NCBI RefSeq assembly: GCF_004348315.1
Contig: NZ_SMKC01000031.1
Location: forward strand, 1 to 38,097
DNA: 38,097 bases
Direction: 5' to 3'
Origin: Streptomyces sp. 8K308
Lineage (GTDB): Bacteria; Actinomycetota; Actinomycetes; Streptomycetales; Streptomycetaceae
Below, in pieces: positions 1-7,086 of the stretch. Position 1 is the first letter of the stretch. Each line of letters starts with the position of its first letter. Below the pieces are notes generated by a model. That model was not told the DNA's origin and did not search any database. It was given only the letters and a program-made list of their open reading frames with translations. The position numbers and the translations under genes are program-made.

Positions 1-555
1 CTGTGGGGTCACGCCGCCCACCCCGACGCCACCACCGCCACCCCGCTGCGCTTCCCCGGACAGTACGCGGACGACGAGACCGGCTGGCACTACAACCTGC
101 ACCGCCACTACGACCCGGCCGCCGCCCGCTACACCAGCCCCGACCCGCTGGGCCTCACCCCGGCGCCGCACCACTACGGCTATGTCCACAACCCGCACAC
201 CTGGAGCGACCCGCTCGGCCTCGCGGCGCACCCGCCGCTCCGGCTCTCCGACCGGCACAACATCCCGGGCTCCATCGTCCGCGAGTACGACAACATCCGC
301 CTGGGCCAGGGCACCCCCCGCATCGACCCGGCGACCGGACGCCAGACCATCCACCGCGCCGACCACGTTCCGCCACGCCAACGCGACCAGTGGCGCGGCT
401 CGTTGGAGTGGGACGTGCCCGGCACCAACCACCGCATCCTGGAACGCCCGGACGGCCGCCTCGGCTTCGTCCTCAACCACGACTACAGCAGTCCGTTCAT
501 CTTCCCCGCCCCCTGGTTCCCGGACGGCGGGGTGCTGCCCAACCGGCTCCGCTGA
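1..555 (+). CDS. RHS-repeat protein, C-terminal part with barnase-like RNase toxin tip (partial)
   Basis: The reading frame is open from base 1, so the N-terminus lies outside the window; 184 codons are visible before TGA 553-555. Residues 18-72 are the RHS-associated core, with GQYADDETGWHYN, RHYDP, YTSPDPLGL and the boundary motif DPLGL. RHS proteins form a shell that delivers a variable C-terminal toxin. The tip (about 75-184) resembles the microbial RNase fold of barnase and RNase Sa: a Glu in SLEWDVPG, RIL nine residues later, and a late His in NHDYSSPF, matching in order the catalytic Glu, Arg and His of barnase. The loop between Glu and RIL is about five residues shorter than in barnase, so the second active-site Arg is not obvious. 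The next gene encodes a barstar-like protein, which independently supports the call. I infer an RNA-cleaving toxin used against competing cells. The RHS assignment is secure; the RNase assignment is likely. Confidence 0.85.
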   Translation: MWGHAAHPDATTATPLRFPGQYADDETGWHYNLHRHYDPAAARYTSPDPLGLTPAPHHYGYVHNPHTWSDPLGLAAHPPLRLSDRHNIPGSIVREYDNIRLGQGTPRIDPATGRQTIHRADHVPPRQRDQWRGSLEWDVPGTNHRILERPDGRLGFVLNHDYSSPFIFPAPWFPDGGVLPNRLR

Positions 556-582
556 CCACCCCCCGCATGCGAGGCTGAACCC

Positions 583-1329
583 ATGACCTTCGTTCTCCGC
601 CACGAGGAGGCAGGACCGACCCTGGTCCACGCGCGCGAGCTCGCCGGCTTCTTCACCGCCCCCGAGGAGGGGGAGGGCGAGCAGGAGCCCGGCGGCTGGC
701 GCCCCTTCCAACTCCTCGGCTGCTCCGTGTCACCCGAGGTGACGGGCCGCCGCGAACTCCCGAACGCGGAACTCGCCATCCTCGACCAGGCCGACCGCGT
801 GATCGGCGCCTACTACGTCGGCGGGCCGACCGTCCTCGCCCAACACCCGGCCGTCGACGGCAGGTACGACGTCCTCCTCAACGGCTACTTCTTCCGCTTC
901 CCGAACCCCGCGGCCGGCCCCGTCTGGGAGGAGTGGCGCCGCGGCTTCCCGCCCGCGCCTGGGGGCTGGGCCGCCGGCGGCCCCGACCACCGCGCCGGCT
1001 GGCTGGAGGCCGCCCGCGTCCACGCCTCGACGCCGGGCCTGCCGCCGACCGACGACCGGCCCGCCGGCACCGCCTACGAGCTCTCCGGCGACGCCGTCAC
1101 CGACCCCCTCGCCTTCTACTGCGCGCTCGGCGAGGCGATCAACGGCCCGGCCGGCTACTTCGGCGCCAACTCCGACGCCCTCCGCGACTGCCTGGCCGGC
1201 GGCTTCGGCGCCCGCGTCCCCTTCCGGCTCGTCTGGCGCGACTTCGCGGTGGCGCGCCGGGCCCTGCCCGACCTCGACCGCCTCCTCGAACCCCTCCTTG
1301 CGGCCGGCGGCCAGATCGAGCCGAGCTAG
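583..1329 (+). CDS. Barstar-family immunity protein
   Basis: 248 residues, ATG start 27 bases after the RHS stop, with a GAGG about ten bases upstream. The C-terminal ~75 residues match barstar, the inhibitor of barnase: a helix with AFYCALGEAIN, then GYFGANSDALRDCL, a strand FRLVWRDF, and a closing helix LDRLLEPLLAAGG. Barstar has YYGENLDALWDCL here; the Tyr, both Asp residues that contact barnase (D35 and D39) and the Cys are kept, while barstar W38 is Arg. The first ~170 residues form a separate domain I do not recognise (for example RELPNAELAILDQADRVIG), so the protein is much longer than the ~90-residue barstar. Its position directly after an RHS gene with a barnase-like tip indicates the cognate immunity gene, protecting the producer by blocking the RNase active site. 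The gene ends immediately against the convergent gene at 1330. Confidence 0.85.
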   Translation: MTFVLRHEEAGPTLVHARELAGFFTAPEEGEGEQEPGGWRPFQLLGCSVSPEVTGRRELPNAELAILDQADRVIGAYYVGGPTVLAQHPAVDGRYDVLLNGYFFRFPNPAAGPVWEEWRRGFPPAPGGWAAGGPDHRAGWLEAARVHASTPGLPPTDDRPAGTAYELSGDAVTDPLAFYCALGEAINGPAGYFGANSDALRDCLAGGFGARVPFRLVWRDFAVARRALPDLDRLLEPLLAAGGQIEPS

Positions 1330-1336
1330 CTAGCTC
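1323..1336. terminator. 14-bp perfect palindrome spanning two abutting stop codons
   Basis: The sequence GAGCTAGCTAGCTC is its own reverse complement. It contains TAG 1327-1329, the stop of the barstar gene, and on the other strand the TAG at 1332-1330 that stops the TIGR04222 gene. The two convergent genes therefore end back to back with no spacer. A hairpin without a U-tract could serve as a bidirectional terminator, but a 14-bp palindrome has almost no loop, so this role is only possible. Confidence 0.35.
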
Positions 1337-2133
1337 CCGCCGCCGCAGCCGCCTCCCCCGCCGCCCCCGCAGCTCGAACCACCGCCGCCGCCGATGTCGC
1401 CGGCGTGGAACGCGGTGCCGCAGGCCCCGGCGCTGTAGGTGGAGCCGTACCCGGAGCCGGTCCGCAGCCGGTGACCGCGCCGCCGCTCCGGCTGCCGGAC
1501 CACCCGGAACCGCTTCTTCCGCCGCGCCCTGACCACCGCGTCCCGGCCGGCCGGCGTCAGCCTGCTGCCGCCGAGCGAGCGGCCGACCAGCAACAGCGCG
1601 ACCGCGCCGGCGAACGTCCCCGGCACGGCGACGAACCACGCCAGGTCGGCGACCAGCAGCGCCCCGGCCATGCCGAGCGCCGCCACCAGGCACACCACGT
1701 CGTGGACCCGGCCCGCGAGCCGCCACGCCTCGTACCGCATGAGATCCAACAGCAGTCCGCGCTCGGCCAGTTCGTCGCTCACCGCCCACACGGGGTCGGA
1801 CGCCGCGAGCCCGGCCAGGACGTCTTCCAGGGAGGCCGTCCAGTCCGTGCCGAACTGCGCCAGCAACTCCCGCTCCAGGTCGTCGTCCGCCACCGGGTGC
1901 AGCACCCGCAGCCAATCGCCGGCGAGCCTGACCCGCTCCTTCTCCCGCATCACCCGGACCACGGCGTCGGCCACCGTCTCGGGCCCACCCTCGAGAAACG
2001 CCAGTTCGTACGCGCTGCGCACCGCACCACCCCTGGCCACCGGCGGCTCCCGCCTGGCCCAGGCCCTCGTCGCCACGAGCCCCGCCAGACTCGCCACGAC
2101 GCTTCCCACCAACACGACGACCACGACGCCCAC
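1330..2133 (-). CDS. TIGR04222 domain-containing membrane protein
   Basis: 267 residues with a GTG start at 2133. An N-terminal hydrophobic segment (residues 2-22, starting GVVVVVLVG) is followed by a soluble region with YELAFLEGGPETVADAVVRV and the WAVSDELAERGLLL region, a pattern I recognise as the actinobacterial TIGR04222 domain. Two more membrane segments follow at about 143-185 (VHDVVCLVAALGMAGALLV and WFVAVPGTFAGAVALLLVG). The basic stretch GRDAVVRARRKKRF probably faces the cytoplasm. The last ~50 residues are low complexity, ending in Gly runs with regularly spaced Cys (SSCGGGGGGGCGGG), a tail often seen in this family. No biochemical role is established. It converges on the barstar gene with abutting stop codons. 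Confidence 0.75.
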   Translation of the reverse strand: MGVVVVVLVGSVVASLAGLVATRAWARREPPVARGGAVRSAYELAFLEGGPETVADAVVRVMREKERVRLAGDWLRVLHPVADDDLERELLAQFGTDWTASLEDVLAGLAASDPVWAVSDELAERGLLLDLMRYEAWRLAGRVHDVVCLVAALGMAGALLVADLAWFVAVPGTFAGAVALLLVGRSLGGSRLTPAGRDAVVRARRKKRFRVVRQPERRRGHRLRTGSGYGSTYSAGACGTAFHAGDIGGGGGSSCGGGGGGGCGGGS

Positions 2134-2376
2134 GTCGCACCCCCTACGCCAGAAACCCCCTGTTCTGTCCCCTTCCTTCCCCCTGCTCGGCCGCCGACCC
2201 GCCGCCGGCCCAACTCCAGAGCTACATCTGAGCTTTCACCCGAGGACGGCAAACCCTTTCTGTCGAGGGCGCTCGGGCTGTCAGAAGCATTGACGTGGCG
2301 CCGGCGCCCTCCTACCGTCAACGGAGTTTTCACCAGCCTGCAAGCGCTTGCTCCACCGCCCGGGAGAGGGGCTCTC

Positions 2377-3192
2377 GTGATCAGGACCACCAGGACCACC
2401 CGCCGGAGTGCGATCGCGTCACTGGCCGCCCTACCGCTCGGCCTCGTCGCGGCCCCCACGGCTCTCGCCGACGCCCGAGAGGACAACCGCCCGGTGCCAC
2501 GCACGCTCTACATCGCCGGCGACTCGACCGCCGCCCAGAAGTACGCCGCCGCCGCGCCCGAGACGGGCTGGGGCATGGCCCTCCCCTTCTTTCTGCGGCC
2601 CGCGCTGACGGTCGCCAACCACGCGATGAACGGCCGTAGTTCCAAGAGCTTCATCGACGAGGGCCGGCTGGCCACCATCCTGGCGTCGATCCGGCCGGGA
2701 GACCTGCTCCTGGTCCAGTTCGCCCACAACGACGAGAAGATCGAGGACCCGGCGCGCTACACCGAGCCCTGGACCACCTACCAGGACCACCTGCGCCAGT
2801 ACATCGCCGGCGCCCGGGAGCGAGGAGCCCGTCCCGTCCTCGCCACCTCGGTGGAACGCCGCCGCTTCGACGCCTCGGGCAACGCCCTCCCCACCCACGG
2901 CGAGTACCCGGCCGCGATGCGGGCGTTGGCGGAACGGGAGCGCGTCCCGCTGCTCGACATCCAGGAACTCTCCCTGGACCTCTGGCAGAAGCTCGGCGTC
3001 GAGGAGAGCAAGCGGTACTTCAACTGGACGGCGACCGAGCAGGACAACACCCACTTCAGCCCCCTCGGCGCCATCGAGATCGCCCGCCTCACCGCCGGCC
3101 GCCTCGTGGCCGAAGGGGTGCTCCGGACGGCGGACGTGCGCCGGCTCGACGACGACATCCCCGAGTCCTGGATCACCTGGCCCGAGGGCTGA
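2377..3192 (+). CDS. Secreted rhamnogalacturonan acetylesterase-like SGNH hydrolase
   Basis: 271 residues. GTG 2377 is chosen because GGGAGAGG lies just upstream and the protein then starts with a clean signal peptide: IRTTRTTRRSAIASLAALP, a hydrophobic core, and a cut near ALADA. The open frame continues upstream but is not protein-like. SGNH blocks are visible: YIAGDSTAA (Ser nucleophile in GDS), NHAMNGRSS (block II with Asn), LLVQFAHNDEK (block III Gly/Asn region as FAHND), and DNTHFSPLG (block V, catalytic Asp and His). The length and the FAHND and DNTHFS motifs fit the RhgT/YxiM branch, which removes acetyl groups from pectic rhamnogalacturonan; the exact substrate is inferred. It stands alone between a TIGR04222 gene and a broken GNAT gene, so it is probably transcribed by itself. 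Confidence 0.85.
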   Translation: MIRTTRTTRRSAIASLAALPLGLVAAPTALADAREDNRPVPRTLYIAGDSTAAQKYAAAAPETGWGMALPFFLRPALTVANHAMNGRSSKSFIDEGRLATILASIRPGDLLLVQFAHNDEKIEDPARYTEPWTTYQDHLRQYIAGARERGARPVLATSVERRRFDASGNALPTHGEYPAAMRALAERERVPLLDIQELSLDLWQKLGVEESKRYFNWTATEQDNTHFSPLGAIEIARLTAGRLVAEGVLRTADVRRLDDDIPESWITWPEG

Positions 3193-3255
3193 GTTCGTCA
3201 CGGCTGCGGCGACTGGGCGGCCGTATCGTGAAGTGCGATGCCCAAGGGAGGCCAG

Positions 3256-3615
3256 ATGAAGTTCTCCGTTCGTCCAGCCTGTTCGGATGACATCGCACCT
3301 ATCGCCAACATCGTGCTCGCCCGCTCCGAGTGGCTGGAACAACGCGGGATGCCGAGTTGGCGCAGCGACGTCGAGATGGTGAGCGCGCAGGCCGAGAATC
3401 CGCACGGCACCATGTTCGTTCTGGAGGCGGACGGCCGCCCCATCGGTTGCACCACGGTGACGGACTCGACTCCGCCGATGGCGTGGACGGCGGAGGAACT
3501 GGCTGAGCCGGCACACTACTTGTACACGACCATCACCGACCCATCCCTCCGGGGGTGGGAGCCGGGCACCCTCATCGCACTGTGGGCCCTCACATGGGTC
3601 TCGGCGGGCGTTTGA
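3256..3615 (+). pseudogene. GNAT-family acetyltransferase, C-terminally truncated
   Basis: 119 residues from ATG 3256, which has GGGAGG at 3246-3251. The product begins KFSVRPACSDDIAPIANIV, the usual first strand and helix of a GNAT N-acetyltransferase, and continues through FVLEADGRPIGCTTVT to YLYTTITDPSLRGWEPGTL, the entry to the acetyl-CoA-binding motif A. It then stops after LIALWALTWVSAGV. Family members normally carry another 40-60 residues (rest of motif A helix plus motif B). No continuation is apparent in the other frames of the next 200 bases, so I read this as a deletion remnant. A short functional variant is possible but unlikely. Confidence 0.6.
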
Positions 3616-3818
3616 ACAACTCTGAGGGCCTTGGTGACGAACAGTCCGCAAAGCCGTGGCGGCGGTCCGGCGGAGGAATGAAGTGTCTTTCCATTGCGAT
3701 CTTCCCATTTCGCTACTGAGGGATTCGGTCGAGTTCGTGGCTAATGCCAGGAGAGAGAGCGAGGATCCTCGCTGTTCAGGCTACCCATTTCGGCCCGCCA
3801 CCCCTGGGCCGAATTTCG

Positions 3819-4058
3819 TCATCCCCACTCACCCGGCACGAACCGGTACGGGCGGGTGACGTGGGCCCGGTAGTCCAGGTGGCCGGGGTGCTCCCGCAGA
3901 TGAGCCACCGCCCAGTCGGAGCCGTCTTCGGGCTCCTCCGACCTGCGGCTGAACAGGCCGCAGGAGAGGCACTGCATGGCCAGCCTGACGGGCTCGGCGT
4001 CGGTGGAGTCGTCGGGCCCGAAGACGCGGTCCCGGAACCGGTAGCGCGCGCGGGTCAT
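3819..4058 (-). CDS. DUF7848-type small protein
   Basis: 79 residues. ATG 4058 is preferred over the in-frame TTG six bases upstream because it overlaps the stop of the upstream small gene as ATGA, and because the paralogue at 37064 also begins MTRA. Visible features are MQCLSCGLFSRRSE (a CxxC pair) and AHLREHPGHLDYRAH with several His, so a small metal-binding fold is possible. The end YRFVPGEWG is close to YRFLPGLWQ of the paralogue. I recall such proteins as DUF7848 in Streptomyces, next to XRE/DUF5753 regulators, as here (regulator at 4401 on the other strand). Function unknown. Confidence 0.75.
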   Translation of the reverse strand: MTRARYRFRDRVFGPDDSTDAEPVRLAMQCLSCGLFSRRSEEPEDGSDWAVAHLREHPGHLDYRAHVTRPYRFVPGEWG

Positions 4059-4207
4059 CGCCAACCCTCACTCTTCAGCTGAAAGTTCGATTCGCTCTCG
4101 GCGTTGACCCGCCGCACCTTCTCCCGGAGCTCCAGGCGCTCACGCTCGGCATCCTTATCCTGAGCGGATTCGGGCTCCTGGGCGATTGCTTGATCACTGG
4201 CAGTCAT
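4055..4207 (-). CDS. Small charged hypothetical protein (50 residues)
   Basis: On the minus strand, ATG 4207 opens a 50-codon frame ending at TGA 4057-4055, which overlaps the DUF7848 start in an ATGA arrangement. The product starts MTASDQAIAQEPESAQDKD and continues with a strongly charged heptad-like stretch (AERERLELREKVRRV), so it is probably a short coiled coil or helical hairpin. I see no good Shine-Dalgarno sequence before the ATG, so its start is less secure than its reading frame. The overlap with the next gene and the amphipathic composition argue for real coding. No function can be assigned; it is likely co-translated with the DUF7848 protein. Confidence 0.55.
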   Translation of the reverse strand: MTASDQAIAQEPESAQDKDAERERLELREKVRRVNAESESNFQLKSEGWR

Positions 4208-4242
4208 GCGAACCCGCTTTCGTCAACTCGCCCGCACGGCGC

Positions 4243-4318
4243 GGTGGCACAGGGGCGTCAACCTGGGCGAACACGGGGTGTGTCGCGGTGGTCACCAAGG
4301 TGGCACAGTGGCGAGTGG
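4243..4318. repeat. Direct repeat GGTGGCACAG in the divergent promoter region
   Basis: The 10-mer GGTGGCACAG occurs at 4243-4252 and again at 4309-4318, 66 bases apart start to start (about six helical turns). Both lie between the small minus-strand gene starting at 4207 and the XRE regulator starting at 4401. The spacing and place suit a pair of sites for the divergently encoded regulator, but chance is not excluded. Confidence 0.3.
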
Positions 4319-4400
4319 AATCCGGGGCTTAACAAGCCGCGCGCAAGCCTGCCAGCTGCGGCGACTTCCTGCCCCGCCCGTGAGACGGGAGGTCATCGTC

Positions 4401-5231
4401 ATGGAGGACACACCAGAGCCAGGCACCTTGAACCCGCTCCAGCGATTCGGGCGCGACGTCAGGCAGGTTCGCCTCGCGCGCGGGCTCACCCAGAAACACC
4501 TCGGCCGGGCGACCGGGTACTCGGAGGCGTACGTCAGCCGGGTCGAGTCGGGAAAGATGCTGCCGATGCCGAGCGAGCGCTTCGCGAAGGGGTGCGATGT
4601 CGCCTTCGGCACCGGGAACCTGTTCATCGGTCTCCTGCGCCGGATCGACCAGGGCGACCACCCGAGTTGGTTCGCCCCGTACCTCAACCTGGAGCAGAAG
4701 GCGTCGCGGATACTGGACTTCTCGACCACCCTCGTGGTCGGCATCCTCCAGACCGAGGACTACGCGCGGGCTACCTTCCGCGCCTACTACTCCGGCGCGA
4801 ACGCCGAGACGATCGAGGACAAGGCCGCCACGCGACTCCGGCGCCGCGCGGTGTTCGAGCGGGACGACCCTCCGCTGCTGTGGGCCGTCCTGCACGAGTC
4901 CTGCCTGCGCACGGTGGTTGGCGGTCGCGAGGTCATGGCCGGCCAACTCGAGTACCTGCTGAAGGAAGCCGCGTCCCCGCACGTCAGGCTCCAGATCCTG
5001 CCCTTCTCGGCCGGCGCACCGGCTACCTCCACGAAACCCTTCACGCTGCTCCACTTCCCGGACTCGCCCACCGTGCTGTACACCGAGACCCGGGTGGGCG
5101 GCCGGATGCACGACTCCGCGCGCACGGTCGCGGCGGCGCAGGATGACTATGATCTGCTCAGGGCGAACGCGCTCTCCCCTGACGCGACACTGGCCATGAT
5201 CACCAGTCTGTTGAAGGAGTTCCGGGCATGA
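4401..5231 (+). CDS. XRE-family HTH regulator with DUF5753 domain (Scr1/WhiJ-like)
   Basis: 276 residues from ATG 4401, with GGGAGG at 4387-4392. Residues 13-65 form a Cro/CI-type HTH: FGRDVRQVRLARGLTQKHLG, then YSEAYVSRVESGK. From about 80 to 270 it matches the DUF5753 domain: LNLEQKASRILDFSTTLVVG, then LQTEDYARA, LWAVLHESCLR, and a closing region with LLHFPDSPTVLYTE. These regulators are abundant in Streptomyces and usually sit beside a DUF397 gene, as here: the ATG of the DUF397 gene overlaps this stop. By analogy with WhiJ and its small partner, the pair probably forms a regulator whose DNA binding is modulated by the small protein; its targets are unknown. The divergent DUF7848 gene is a plausible target. 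Confidence 0.9.
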   Translation: MEDTPEPGTLNPLQRFGRDVRQVRLARGLTQKHLGRATGYSEAYVSRVESGKMLPMPSERFAKGCDVAFGTGNLFIGLLRRIDQGDHPSWFAPYLNLEQKASRILDFSTTLVVGILQTEDYARATFRAYYSGANAETIEDKAATRLRRRAVFERDDPPLLWAVLHESCLRTVVGGREVMAGQLEYLLKEAASPHVRLQILPFSAGAPATSTKPFTLLHFPDSPTVLYTETRVGGRMHDSARTVAAAQDDYDLLRANALSPDATLAMITSLLKEFRA

Positions 5232-5440
5232 GCAGCGACATGGACCTCGCCGCCGTCGAGTGGGTCAGGTCCTCCTACAGCGACGCCAACGGCGGACAGT
5301 GCGTCGAGTTCTCCCGCACGTGCGCGCCGACCGGCGTCATACCCGTGCGGGACTCCAAGGCTCCGCACGGGCCGGCCCTGATCCACAGCCCCCGCGGCTG
5401 GGCCGCCTTCGTCTCCGCCGTGCGCAGGGGCGCGTTGTGA
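5228..5440 (+). CDS. DUF397 protein
   Basis: 70 residues. The ATG overlaps the stop of the upstream regulator (ATGA), indicating translational coupling. Hallmarks of DUF397 are clear: the opening VEWVRSSYSDANGGQCVEF, then VRDSKAPHGPALIHSPRGW and the closing AAFVSAVRRGAL. DUF397 proteins pair with XRE/DUF5753 regulators and are proposed to counteract or tune them; this pair was once annotated as an antitoxin/toxin module. Direct toxicity is not established for this family as a whole. Its stop overlaps the next start as GTGA, so three genes probably form one operon. Confidence 0.9.
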   Translation: MSSDMDLAAVEWVRSSYSDANGGQCVEFSRTCAPTGVIPVRDSKAPHGPALIHSPRGWAAFVSAVRRGAL

Positions 5441-5826
5441 CCGCCGTGACCCGCCTGGTCACGCACGCCGAACTGGACGAGGCGGACACGACCGCTCGGC
5501 AGCTCTCGGTGTCGGCGCGGCTCGAAGCCGTCCTCGCGGACGGCCGAAGCGTGGTACTGCTCGACGATCGCGGTTGGGGCTCGTCGGGGGAGAACGTCCG
5601 GGCGTCGACCACGGTCGAGGACATCGAGGACACGGCCCGAATGGTGGTCGGTCCCGACGAGCCGTTCGGAGACGAGACGCGGGAGCAGGCGGAGGGCGGC
5701 CACTGGGCGGCCCTGGCCGACATCCTCAAGCGGCAGGGCGTGGACGCGGACGGTCCGGAGCTGGCGCGGCTGCCGCACGACGTCACGCTCGGCAACCGCC
5801 TCCACGCGTGGCTCGCCGGCTCCTGA
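5437..5826 (+). CDS. Hypothetical protein in the XRE/DUF397 operon
   Basis: 129 residues from GTG 5437, which overlaps the DUF397 stop. The product is acidic with no membrane segment. Recognisable stretches are RLEAVLADGRSVVLLDDRGWG near residue 35-55 and a middle part DIEDTARMVVGPDEPFGD. The end is PHDVTLGNRLHAWLAGS. I have seen similar uncharacterised proteins in Streptomyces (R-V-L-L-D-D-R-G-W patterns) but cannot name a domain or activity. Overlapping starts tie it to the regulator and DUF397 gene, and a hairpin follows it at 5837-5863. Confidence 0.7.
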   Translation: MTAVTRLVTHAELDEADTTARQLSVSARLEAVLADGRSVVLLDDRGWGSSGENVRASTTVEDIEDTARMVVGPDEPFGDETREQAEGGHWAALADILKRQGVDADGPELARLPHDVTLGNRLHAWLAGS

Positions 5827-5836
5827 ACGCTTGGCG

Positions 5837-5863
5837 GCTTCCTCCGTTCAGGCGAGAGGAAGC
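5837..5863 (+). terminator. Hairpin after the XRE/DUF397 operon
   Basis: GCTTCCTC (5837-5844) pairs perfectly with GAGGAAGC (5856-5863) across an 11-base loop, 11 bases after the stop at 5826. There is no U-run, which is normal for Streptomyces terminators. Confidence 0.5.
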
Positions 5864-5880
5864 GTCTCGGTGTCAGCCGT

Positions 5881-6096
5881 GTGTGCCGTGTGGCGTGGGA
5901 CCTCAAGTCGCAGCCGACGATGATGACCAAACAGCGAACACGGATGGCAACTGGGTATGACAGGATCCGGTGCTCCATCGTGGGGCGAAGAGAGGCGGCG
6001 ATCCAACTGGACTTCGCCTACTCCGACCTGGAGCCCGTCTTCGAGGAGTGCCTGCGCGACCTGGCGCGCATGCTCGCGCTCGACCGCACCGGCTGA
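5881..6096 (+). CDS. Doubtful short open frame
   Basis: The 304-base stretch between 5826 and 6130 has only this frame. The last 40 residues (after VGRREAAIQLDFAYSDLEP, ending LARMLALDRTG) have plausible amphipathic character, and third-position G/C bias is visible there. The first 30 residues look random, and no ribosome-binding site precedes GTG 5881 or ATG 5920. It could be the tail of a deleted gene or chance. Confidence 0.25.
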   Translation: MCRVAWDLKSQPTMMTKQRTRMATGYDRIRCSIVGRREAAIQLDFAYSDLEPVFEECLRDLARMLALDRTG

Positions 6097-6097
6097 G

Positions 6098-6129
6098 AGC
6101 GGATGGCCGGGGGGATGACCGGAGCCGCT
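6098..6129 (-). terminator. Imperfect hairpin after the LacI gene
   Basis: AGCGG (6098-6102) and CCGG (6107-6110) pair with CCGG (6119-6122) and CCGCT (6125-6129), leaving an asymmetric interior bulge. It directly adjoins the LacI stop codon (6132-6130), so it could end transcription of that gene. The structure is imperfect and the call is weak. Confidence 0.3.
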
Positions 6130-7086
6130 TCAGCGGGGAATGACCACCGGCACCGAAAGTCGTAGCCGCGCCGCCGTCTCCGCCGTGTCGCGGGTCATCA
6201 GGTCGTGGAGGGCGGACATCGCCGTGCGGCCGAGATCCGCGCCGTCCACGTCGATGGTGGGCATGGCGGTGAGGCCGAGCGCCTCGGCCACCTGGCGCTC
6301 GATGGTGATGGCCATGCCGTCGGGGACCGGGACGCCGCGGGCGCCGAGGCCGAAGACGATGCCGAGGCCGAGCGCCGTGGCGTAGGGGATGACGGCCGTC
6401 GCGCCGCACTCGGCGAGCGCGGGGGCGACCTCCGTGCCGGCGGCGAACGTCGGCGGCATGGGGTCGAAGATGGCCAGCTCGGCCAGGCCGGCCGTGGCCG
6501 ACCGGACGGCGGCTATCCGCTGCTCGTTCTGCCAGGAGCGGTTGGAGCCGCCCACCAGGGCGATCCGTTGGTGACCACGCTGGATGAAGTGGCGGGCGAC
6601 GGCGGCGAACGCCGTCGCCGTGTCCGCGATCACGGAGGAGACGCCGGCGAGCTCGCGGTCGATGAGGACCGTCGGCTTGAGCTGGCAGGCGGCCAGCGTG
6701 CGGGACTCGGAGCCGAGCGGTGCCGTCAGCAGGAAGCCGTCGACCTGGGCGGAGAGCTGGGTCAGCGAGTCCAGGTCCGCGTCGTCGCGCAACGCGTTGA
6801 CGACGACGGTGAGTTGGAGCCCCGACTCGGCGGCGCGGTGCTGGGCGCCGCCGATGATCGGGGTGAAGAACGCATTCTCCAGGGTGGGGACGACCACCGC
6901 GACGATCCCGGTGCGACCGCGCGCCAGCGCGGTGGCCGCCCGGTTGGGGACGAAGCCCAGCCGCTCGGCGCTCTGCCGCACCCGCAGCACGGTCTCGGGC
7001 GCGACCAGCGCCGGGCGGGAAAGCGCCCTGGACGCCGTGGACTTGGAGACGCCGGCGGCCCTGGCGACGTCGTCGAGCGTTGGCAC
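6130..7086 (-). CDS. LacI-family transcriptional regulator
   Basis: 318 residues from GTG 7086. I prefer this start over the in-frame TTG at 7098 because GAGGAG lies at 7096-7091 and LacI proteins usually open PTLDDVARAAGVS, as here. Residues 2-50 are the LacI HTH and hinge helix (VSKSTASRALSRP, LGFVPNRAATALARG). The rest is the periplasmic-binding-like effector domain (IVAVVVPTLENAFFTPI, LIDRELAG, ALVGG, ITIERQVAEALG, then the IDVDGADLGRTA end typical of the family). The gene diverges from an ABC importer operon. The palindromic pair at 7201-7228 fits the LacI/GalR consensus with a central CG. I infer that it represses the transporter operon and itself until a ligand related to the imported solute binds. 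Confidence 0.92.
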   Translation of the reverse strand: MPTLDDVARAAGVSKSTASRALSRPALVAPETVLRVRQSAERLGFVPNRAATALARGRTGIVAVVVPTLENAFFTPIIGGAQHRAAESGLQLTVVVNALRDDADLDSLTQLSAQVDGFLLTAPLGSESRTLAACQLKPTVLIDRELAGVSSVIADTATAFAAVARHFIQRGHQRIALVGGSNRSWQNEQRIAAVRSATAGLAELAIFDPMPPTFAAGTEVAPALAECGATAVIPYATALGLGIVFGLGARGVPVPDGMAITIERQVAEALGLTAMPTIDVDGADLGRTAMSALHDLMTRDTAETAARLRLSVPVVIPR

